From the NCBI RefSeq assembly GCF_013141715.1, contig NZ_WHOA01000241.1:372001-436000 (forward strand): 64,000 bases of DNA, given 5' to 3'. Shown one piece after another: positions 58,551-64,000 of the stretch. Each line of letters opens with the position of its first letter. The first letter of the stretch is position 1. The notes under the pieces are model-generated. The model did not search any database, was not told the origin of the DNA, and saw only the letters and a list, made by a program, of their open reading frames with translations. This DNA comes from Paenibacillus phytorum. GTDB taxonomy: Bacteria > Bacillota > Bacilli > Paenibacillales > NBRC-103111. A program made the translations under genes and the position numbers.

Positions 58551-59414
58551 TTGGATTTTGGAAGAGTAATTACAGCTATGGTCACTCCTTTTGACGAGAA
58601 CTTACAAGTGAACTGGGAGCAAGTGGAACCATTAATTAACTATTTGATCGAAGAGCAGCAGTCGGATAGCCTTGTTATTTGTGGCACGACTGGTGAGGCA
58701 CCAACATTAACAGACGATGAGAAGCTGAAACTTATCGAACTATCCGTTCGGTATGCTGGTGGGCGATGCAAGATCATTGCAGGTACAGGAAGTAATGACA
58801 CTGCGCACACCATTCATTTTTCCCGAATAGTTGAGAAACTTGGAGTCGATGCTTTACTGATCGTAGCTCCTTATTATAACCGCCCTTCCCAAGAAGGGTT
58901 GTACCAGCATTTTAAAGCAGTAGCTGAGTCTGTTCAGGTATCAATTATGCTTTATAATGTACCGGGTCGCACAGGTGTGAATTTGGATGCGGAGACAACT
59001 ATTCGTCTATCCCAAATTCCGAATATCGTGGCTACCAAAGATTGCGCTAACACGGATCAATTGACACGTATACTTAATGATGCAGCTCCTAATTTCCTAG
59101 TGTACAGCGGGGATGACAGCAGTGCGCTGCCTGCTTTAGCGGTAGGATGTCAGGGAATTATTAGTGTTGCTAGTCATGTGATTGGAAAAGAAATGCAATC
59201 TATGATAAAGTATTATTTAGAAGGTAAAACTCAGCAAGCGGCAGAACTTCATCGTAAGCTTCATCCTGTTTTTACTGGCATTTTCCGTGTGCCGAGTCCT
59301 GCTCCAATTAAGCATGCTCTCGCATTGAAAGGCATTCAAACTGGAGGCGTAAGACTTCCGTTAGTTCCTGTATCCGAGCAAGAAGGACAATTCATCCAAT
59401 CACTTTTTGTATGA
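58551..59414 (+). CDS. dapA: 4-hydroxy-tetrahydrodipicolinate synthase
   Basis: 287 residues from TTG 58551 with GAGGAGGT upstream. GTTGEAPTLTDDEKLKLIEL near 45-64, the YYNRPSQEGLYQHFKAVAES motif near 106-125, and the Schiff-base Lys in NIVATKDCANTDQL near 155-168. It condenses pyruvate with aspartate semialdehyde; its product is the branch point to lysine/DAP and, through DpaAB, dipicolinate. It closes the cluster with a terminator. Confidence 0.97.
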   Translation: MDFGRVITAMVTPFDENLQVNWEQVEPLINYLIEEQQSDSLVICGTTGEAPTLTDDEKLKLIELSVRYAGGRCKIIAGTGSNDTAHTIHFSRIVEKLGVDALLIVAPYYNRPSQEGLYQHFKAVAESVQVSIMLYNVPGRTGVNLDAETTIRLSQIPNIVATKDCANTDQLTRILNDAAPNFLVYSGDDSSALPALAVGCQGIISVASHVIGKEMQSMIKYYLEGKTQQAAELHRKLHPVFTGIFRVPSPAPIKHALALKGIQTGGVRLPLVPVSEQEGQFIQSLFV

Positions 59415-59426
59415 TAACGCCTAATG

Positions 59427-59457
59427 AATCGGTGCTTCCGGCATCGGTTTTCTTTTT
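59427..59457 (+). terminator. Terminator after dapA
   Basis: AATCGGTGC (59427-59435), loop TTCCG, GCATCGGTT (59441-59449) pair over 9 positions with two G-U wobbles, followed by TTCTTTTTTT. Confidence 0.85.
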
Positions 59458-59486
59458 TTGGGGAATCTAAAGTAATAGGTATTAAC

Positions 59487-59516
59487 TTGTATTTGTTGTT
59501 TTTTTTCATGTATAAT
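59487..59516 (+). promoter_or_regulatory. SigA-type promoter of rnjB
   Basis: TTGTAT (59487-59492), 18 bp, perfect TATAAT (59511-59516). Start near 59523 gives a leader of about 60 nt to the SD AAGGAGGT. Confidence 0.7.
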
Positions 59517-59584
59517 GGTTGCAAGTGACTAGTTCGGTTTTTTCATTTAAAATTCGTCGTCCAATCTTAGAAGGAGGTATATTC

Positions 59585-61261
59585 TTGTCCAAAAAAAATA
59601 TTGATAAACTTTTGATCTTCGCTCTTGGCGGCGTGGGCGAAATCGGAAAAAATATGTATTGCGTTCAGTATGCGAACGATATCATCGTCATTGATAGTGG
59701 TTTGAAATTTCCAGAGGAGGACATGCTTGGAATCGACATCGTCATTCCAGACATTGGATACCTAACGGAGAATCGGGATAAAGTACGCGGCATTATCATC
59801 ACTCACGGCCACGAAGATCATATTGGCGGCTTACCTTATGTACTTAAGCATCTTAACGTTCCACTTTATGCAACTAAGCTTACAATGGGACTTATCGAAG
59901 CTAAGCTGAAGGAAGCAAATTTACTCGGTACTACGAACCGGATCCTCATTAATTCGGAATCCGTTCTATCCTTAGGCGTTCTTACAGCAACATTCTTCAA
60001 AACCAATCATAGTATTCCTGATTCTGTGGGTGTCGCTTTAGATACACCAGAAGGTGTTGTTGTTCATACAGGAGACTTTAAGTTCGATCAAACTCCTGTA
60101 AATGATCAATATGCGGACTTGCATCGTATGGCAGAGATTGGGAAGAAAGGCGTACTTGCCTTGCTTTCCGACAGCACAAATGCAGAACGTCCTGGTTACA
60201 CAGGCTCTGAGCGCAGTGTTGGGGTTGAGATTGAAGAAGTGTTCCGTAAGGCTAAGCAAAGAGTTGTTATTGCGACATTTGCATCCAACATTCACCGTGT
60301 TCAACAGGTGTTTGATGCAGCCGCAGCAACAAATCGCAAAGTAACAGTAATCGGTCGCAGTATGGTTAACGTGGTTTCGATCGCTAGCGAGTTAGGGTAC
60401 TTGCATATTCCGGATGGCATGCTAATTGAGCCAGAGGAAGTTAACAAGCTTGCCGCTGATCGCGTTGTCATTCTTTCCACAGGAAGCCAAGGAGAGCCAA
60501 TGTCTGCTCTTACAAGAATGGCACGTTCAACCCATCGTAAAATCGATATTTTACCTGGGGATACGGTCATTATTGCGGCAACTCCAATTCCAGGGAATGA
60601 GCGCTATGTAGGCCGTACCGTAGATGAGTTATTCCGTATTGGCGCTAATGTGATTTACGGTCCAGGTTCTGTTACTGGCGTACACGTATCAGGTCACGGT
60701 AGTCAAGAAGAATTGAAGTTAATGCTCAATCTTATGAAGCCTAAGTACTTTATTCCGATTCATGGCGAATATCGCATGCTGCGTCAACATGGCATCCTAG
60801 CCGAGTCTGTCGGCATTCCTAAAGAAGATATATTTATGTGCGATATCGGTGACACAGTAGAAATTCAAAATGGCGTTGCTCGCAAAGGATCTAAAGTTCA
60901 AAGCGGCAACATTCTGATTGATGGACTGGGTGTTGGAGATGTAGGCAACATTGTGTTGCGTGACCGTAAATTACTGTCTCAGGACGGAATCCTTGTGGTC
61001 GTAGTTACACTCAGCAAACAAGATGGCAAAATTTTATCTGGACCAGATATTATTTCTCGCGGGTTCGTGTATGTACGTGAATCTGAGGGTCTCTTGGAAG
61101 AAGCCAATCGTATCGTAACGAATACGTTAACGAAATTAATGAATGAAAATGTAAATGAATGGGCATCTTTAAAAACAAACGTGAAAGATGTTCTCGGACG
61201 CTTTTTATATGAACAAACCAGAAGAAGACCGATGATCCTTCCTATTATCATGGAAGTCTAG
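59585..61261 (+). CDS. rnjB: Ribonuclease J (RnjB locus)
   Basis: 558 residues from TTG 59585, 6 nt after AAGGAGGT at 59571-59578; the frame stays open upstream into the promoter but has no SD there. The metallo-beta-lactamase motif ITHGHEDHIGGLPY is near 70-83, followed by VHTGDFKFDQTP near 160-171 and LLSDSTNAERPGYTGSE; the beta-CASP domain includes VLSTGSQGEPMSALTRMA, and the GHGSQEELKLMLNLMKPKYF segment completes the active site. The dapA-rnjB-tepA order identifies it as the B. subtilis RnjB (YmfA) orthologue by position. Participates in mRNA decay and rRNA 5' maturation. Confidence 0.93.
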   Translation: MSKKNIDKLLIFALGGVGEIGKNMYCVQYANDIIVIDSGLKFPEEDMLGIDIVIPDIGYLTENRDKVRGIIITHGHEDHIGGLPYVLKHLNVPLYATKLTMGLIEAKLKEANLLGTTNRILINSESVLSLGVLTATFFKTNHSIPDSVGVALDTPEGVVVHTGDFKFDQTPVNDQYADLHRMAEIGKKGVLALLSDSTNAERPGYTGSERSVGVEIEEVFRKAKQRVVIATFASNIHRVQQVFDAAAATNRKVTVIGRSMVNVVSIASELGYLHIPDGMLIEPEEVNKLAADRVVILSTGSQGEPMSALTRMARSTHRKIDILPGDTVIIAATPIPGNERYVGRTVDELFRIGANVIYGPGSVTGVHVSGHGSQEELKLMLNLMKPKYFIPIHGEYRMLRQHGILAESVGIPKEDIFMCDIGDTVEIQNGVARKGSKVQSGNILIDGLGVGDVGNIVLRDRKLLSQDGILVVVVTLSKQDGKILSGPDIISRGFVYVRESEGLLEEANRIVTNTLTKLMNENVNEWASLKTNVKDVLGRFLYEQTRRRPMILPIIMEV

Positions 61262-61294
61262 GCTCGAACAAGTCACTTGAACCTATGCAATAGT

Positions 61295-61328
61295 AAAGCT
61301 CTCTCCATCACTGGAGGGAGCTTTTTTT
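61295..61328 (+). terminator. Terminator after rnjB
   Basis: AAAGCTCTCTCC (61295-61306), loop ATCACT, GGAGGGAGCTTT (61313-61324) with a single T-G wobble, followed by TTTT and CTT. Strong intrinsic terminator. Confidence 0.92.
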
Positions 61329-61351
61329 CTTGTAGTTCGTAGGGTGCGAAT

Positions 61352-61381
61352 GCATGAAAGTACGCAAATTTATTCATACTA
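61352..61381 (+). promoter_or_regulatory. SigG-type promoter of tepA
   Basis: GCATG (61352-61356), 18 bp, CATACTA (61375-61381) matches the forespore SigG pattern gnATR-N18-CATnnTA. The start would be near 61388, about 90 nt before the tepA GTG. B. subtilis tepA (ymfB) is, as I recall, a forespore gene under SigG, which makes this match more credible than the sequence alone. Confidence 0.7.
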
Positions 61382-61446
61382 TGGGAGATTATGAACAGTA
61401 CATGCAAAGTTTGCTAGCACAATGCAGTTTAAGCTTATAAAGCTGT

Positions 61447-61462
61447 TTTTGCAAAAGCAAAA
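61447..61462 (+). repeat. TTTTGC-AAAA-GCAAAA hairpin abutting the tepA SD
   Basis: TTTTGC (61447-61452), AAAA, GCAAAA (61457-61462), extended by an outer G-C with one bulged T, followed by CTCGAAGGGGG, where GAAGGGGG is the tepA SD. The rseP leader has the same 3' context (GAAAACTCGAAGGAGG), suggesting a shared element. Confidence 0.55.
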
Positions 61463-61480
61463 CTCGAAGGGGGATTTTCA

Positions 61481-62215
61481 GTGGCAGCACCCACAGGACC
61501 GAAACAACAAGAACCGGAAACTGAAGAAGGTAAGAAGAACGCAGTCCTCGAAAACATTCAACAGTTAGGTCAAACAAATACGCTTTCTGGCGAATCTAAT
61601 ATTTTCTGCCTCACCATTATTGGACAAGTGGAAGGACATATCGTTCTCCCACCCCAAAATAAAACGACCAAATATGAGCACCTAATTCCGCAGTTAGTCG
61701 CCGCAGAGCAGAATCCGAAGATTGAAGGCGTTATGATTATTTTAAATACGGTAGGGGGAGATGTAGAAGCAGGACTTGCCATCGCGGAGATGGTGGCAAC
61801 ACTATCGAAGCCTTCCATTGCTTTGGTACTAGGTGGAGGACATAGTATTGGTGTTCCCATCGCAGTATCAGCGGACTACTCGATTATTGCCGAAACAGCA
61901 ACAATGACGATTCACCCAATTCGATTAAATGGTTTAATTATTGGAGTCCCACAAACATTTGAATATTTGGATAAAATGCAGGAACGTGTTGTGCGGTTTG
62001 TAACGAAGCACTCTAATGTAACAGAAGAAAAGTTTAAAGAGTTGATGTTTAAGACTGGCGAGTTGACAAGGGATATTGGGACTACGGTCATTGGAATAGA
62101 CGCCGTTAAATATGGCTTGATAGATCAAGTTGGCGGTATCGGTGATGCAATCCGAGAGCTTAATCAGCGAATAGAGATTAAGAAAGCAGCGGCGAGCGGA
62201 GGCATTGTACAATGA
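61481..62215 (+). CDS. tepA: TepA (YmfB), ClpP-like germination/outgrowth protease
   Basis: 244 residues from GTG 61481. ClpP/crotonase fold with VMIILNTVGGDVEAGLAIAE near 84-103, nucleophile S122 in GGGHSIGVPIAVSADY and H145 in TMTIHPIRLNG; no membrane segment. A charged N-terminal extension of about 40 residues is not in ClpP. In B. subtilis it has been linked to protein translocation and later to degradation of small acid-soluble proteins in spore outgrowth. The SigG-like promoter fits the latter. The stop overlaps ylzJ (ATGA). Confidence 0.93.
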   Translation: MAAPTGPKQQEPETEEGKKNAVLENIQQLGQTNTLSGESNIFCLTIIGQVEGHIVLPPQNKTTKYEHLIPQLVAAEQNPKIEGVMIILNTVGGDVEAGLAIAEMVATLSKPSIALVLGGGHSIGVPIAVSADYSIIAETATMTIHPIRLNGLIIGVPQTFEYLDKMQERVVRFVTKHSNVTEEKFKELMFKTGELTRDIGTTVIGIDAVKYGLIDQVGGIGDAIRELNQRIEIKKAAASGGIVQ

Positions 62216-62451
62216 TACATTACTCGGTTATACCGATGGATGTGATTTTTGAAGGAATGGAGACTTACGAACCCAAATTTATCGAAATCGATCAAGGTGG
62301 AGTCAAAATGCAAATAGAACCGATTAGTGGCTTTCAGGCTCGAATTGTTAGGCTGTTTAGTTGTAATCCTCAGGACTATTTGAATAATCAATATGCCCCT
62401 GGAACTATTATTTCATATAGTCCTGTAGTAGAGGCAACTTCAACTTTCTAG
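62212..62451 (+). CDS. ylzJ: YlzJ-like small protein
   Basis: 79 residues beginning MIHYSVIPMDVIFEGMETYE and containing GVKMQIEPISGFQARIVRLF near 30-49, the YlzJ-like family pattern. No signal peptide or membrane helix. The gene is coupled to tepA by ATGA overlap and lies between tepA and spoIIIE as in B. subtilis. Function unknown; by context it may work with TepA in the spore. Confidence 0.85.
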   Translation: MIHYSVIPMDVIFEGMETYEPKFIEIDQGGVKMQIEPISGFQARIVRLFSCNPQDYLNNQYAPGTIISYSPVVEATSTF

Positions 62452-62470
62452 CTTGCTCTTCCTGTATCAT

Positions 62471-62507
62471 CCCCCAAGTCAAATATGGTATAATGTGGAC
62501 TTGGGGG
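62471..62507 (+). promoter_or_regulatory. Inverted repeat around the spoIIIE promoter -10 box and SD
   Basis: CCCCCAAGTC (62471-62480) and GACTTGGGGG (62498-62507) are perfect 10-bp arms separated by 17 nt. The spacer contains TATAAT (62489-62494) preceded by TGG (extended -10), with no good -35. Transcription would begin near 62501, inside the right arm. The right arm also holds most of the SD (GGGGGTGG, 62503-62510) of the GTG at 62516. The element may be an operator, an RNA switch acting on read-through mRNA, or both. Confidence 0.65.
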
Positions 62508-62515
62508 TGGCAAGC

Positions 62516-64000
62516 GTGGCGAAACGCAAGAAAAAAGGTAAGGCTCTAAAAACAAGCTTGTTATTCGAGTTATATGGTATTCTCATTCTAATCTTTTCGG
62601 TCATTGCACTTGCTCATCAAGGGCATGTCGGGAATTCGTTGATTTACCTTTTTCGATTTTTTGTGGGAACGTGGTATTCACTTATACCGCTGATTTTCAT
62701 ATATGTGGCCTTATATGCGATGATCAAGAGAGCCTGGCCACAGATGGTTACGCCCAAGAAAGCAGGGATACTGCTGTTCATTCTTGGACTGCTAATAAAA
62801 AATCATATTGATTTGTTCGCTCAATTATATCCTGATGGCGGTTTCACGTCTGGTAAAGTCATAGCATCAACATGGAATGCCATGTTAGATGGTCTGAAAC
62901 CAACAGAAGCAGGCAAAGCGGCACTCGAGCATGGTATTGGTGGCGGCATGATTGGCGCTATGCTGTACAGTGTCCTTTACTTTCTGTTCGACTATTTGGG
63001 CGCGAGATTAATCCAATATGCGCTGTTTGTCATGGGCTTTATTCTGGCAACAGGTATTTCTTACGTGGACGTTGGCAATATCGTGAAGGGTCGATTCAGT
63101 AATGTTGGCCAAAATTTTAAAGATAGAATGAAAGAGTGGCTGCAAGATCGCGAAACACGTCAGCCCCAAACAGTCTCCGCAGGTGCTAGTGCAACTAAGG
63201 CGAAGAAATCTTCTTATGTTCCTGTTGATGATGAATTCGATGAAGAGGTTTTTCAGCCTGTTAAACGGGCGAAAAAGACACCACTTTTCATGGAGCTGCT
63301 TCGTCCTAATAAGGAAAGTCGGAAAAAGGCTGCAGTCGAGAATAATTCCAATGCAGATGAATTAAATGATTTAGATGCTGCTGATGAAACCGAGCAAGTT
63401 CTTTATAAGTCAAGCGCGAAGCAAGCTGCTGAATCAGATTCACCATCCACAGATCAACCAATCACACCTATTATTCGTGATTTTCAGGAGCAGGTTTTTC
63501 AAGAAGCTCAGCAGGCAGTCAAACAACCTGCAGCTTCCTCTACAGCGCCGGCCTCTAAAGTTCAGGGAGCAGGGGCTATTGACACGGATGATGAGCCAGT
63601 TACGCTGGAATTTCAGGAGAATGTGCCAATTGTTCAAACACGGCCATATGAAATGCCTTCCCTTGATTTATTAGCGAAGCCTGCTGTTGGCAAAGGCAGT
63701 GAGATGGCCGACTATAAAGCGAATGCAAGGAAGCTCGAAGCCACCTTGGAGAGCTTTGGGGTTCGTGCCAAGGTGCTAGAGGTCGTCAGAGGCCCTGCCG
63801 TGACACGCTATGAGATACAGCCTGACGTGGGTGTAAAGGTCAGCCGAATCGTCTCCTTGACCGATGATATCGCGTTGGCGCTTGCCGCCAAGGATATTCG
63901 GATGGAAGCTCCAATTCCTGGTAAAGCTGCGATCGGCATTGAGGTTCCGAATCTGGAGGTTTCGATTGTGACCATGCGTGAAGTCATGGAAACATCCGCT
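62516..64000 (+). CDS. spoIIIE: SpoIIIE/FtsK DNA translocase (5' part)
   Basis: The first 495 residues from GTG 62516; the frame is open to the end of the window. A basic N-terminus (MAKRKKKGKALKTS) leads into four transmembrane helices in residues about 18-185 (for example GILILIFSVIALAHQG and GILLFILGLLIKNHI). An acidic/Gln-rich linker spans about 210-390. The alpha domain begins near 400 (ANARKLEATLESFGVRAKVL, then RGPAVTRYEIQPDVGVKVSR). The RecA-like motor and the DNA-reading gamma domain lie beyond the window. In Bacillales this locus after tepA-ylzJ encodes SpoIIIE, which pumps the chromosome into the forespore. Confidence 0.95.
   Translation, partial: MAKRKKKGKALKTSLLFELYGILILIFSVIALAHQGHVGNSLIYLFRFFVGTWYSLIPLIFIYVALYAMIKRAWPQMVTPKKAGILLFILGLLIKNHIDLFAQLYPDGGFTSGKVIASTWNAMLDGLKPTEAGKAALEHGIGGGMIGAMLYSVLYFLFDYLGARLIQYALFVMGFILATGISYVDVGNIVKGRFSNVGQNFKDRMKEWLQDRETRQPQTVSAGASATKAKKSSYVPVDDEFDEEVFQPVKRAKKTPLFMELLRPNKESRKKAAVENNSNADELNDLDAADETEQVLYKSSAKQAAESDSPSTDQPITPIIRDFQEQVFQEAQQAVKQPAASSTAPASKVQGAGAIDTDDEPVTLEFQENVPIVQTRPYEMPSLDLLAKPAVGKGSEMADYKANARKLEATLESFGVRAKVLEVVRGPAVTRYEIQPDVGVKVSRIVSLTDDIALALAAKDIRMEAPIPGKAAIGIEVPNLEVSIVTMREVMETSA

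Noticed and set aside
1..64000. Mobile elements, defence islands, secondary-metabolite clusters, tRNA or rRNA genes
   Set aside because: Scanning gene content and intergenic sequence gave only core motility, translation, replication, envelope and sporulation genes on one strand, with no transposase, integrase, restriction or similar motif.

Overview
The window is a contiguous stretch of core chromosome from a motile, endospore-forming, low-to-moderate GC Gram-positive bacterium. The best fit is the Paenibacillus branch of the Bacillales. Reasons seen in the sequence: PolC-type DNA polymerase III, SigD, a B. subtilis-like fla/che operon with FliY, CheC, CheD and SwrD/SwrB-type proteins, dipicolinate synthase DpaA/DpaB, RNase J, TepA and SpoIIIE, and many TTG/GTG starts with strong Shine-Dalgarno (SD) sequences. 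All supported genes lie on the + strand. I see no prophage, insertion sequence, CRISPR array, tRNA or rRNA.

Region 1 (1-26750) is the distal part of the flagellar/chemotaxis operon. It runs fliH(partial)-fliI-fliJ-motE-like-fliK-flgD-TIGR02530-flgE-swrD-fliL-fliM-fliY-cheY-fliO-fliP-fliQ-fliR-flhB-flhA-flhF-flhG-cheB-cheA-cheW-cheC-cheD-orf-sigD-DUF342-orf-swrB-like-orf. Most junctions overlap (ATGA) or are under 60 nt, with no strong internal terminator. It encodes the export ATPase and gate, hook assembly, switch, chemotaxis core, the FlhF/FlhG pair and the late-flagellar sigma factor, then a tail of poorly known genes.

Region 2 (26750-40020) holds rpsB (own promoter and structured leader), tsf, pyrH, frr, uppS, cdsA, dxr, rseP, proS and polC: translation factors, UMP kinase, undecaprenyl-PP and phospholipid precursor synthesis, isoprenoid synthesis, site-2 protease, and replication. 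proS is the short archaeal/eukaryotic-type enzyme. Region 3 (40020-51540) is the rimP-nusA-ylxR-ylxQ-infB-rbfA-nrnA-truB-ribF cluster with its own promoter and leader hairpin, followed by rpsO and pnp.

Region 4 (51540-64000) is ylxY, mlpA, dut, the dpaA-dpaB-asd-dapG-dapA cluster (lysine/diaminopimelate/dipicolinate), rnjB, tepA, ylzJ and the 5' part of spoIIIE/ftsK. Promoter-like sequences match the expected sporulation regulators: a SigK-type site before dpaA and a SigG-type site before tepA.

I did not find an obviously new multi-gene system. The most interesting unexplained signals are regulatory: (a) a 10-bp perfect inverted repeat around the -10 box and SD of spoIIIE that could separate read-through from locally initiated mRNA; (b) a family of short hairpins (GTTTTC-NNNN-GAAAAC type), two of them directly against SD sequences; (c) a four-arm GCAAC/GTTGC arrangement between rpsO and pnp; (d) leader hairpins before rpsB and rimP-nusA; and (e) uncharacterised genes embedded in the flagellar operon.
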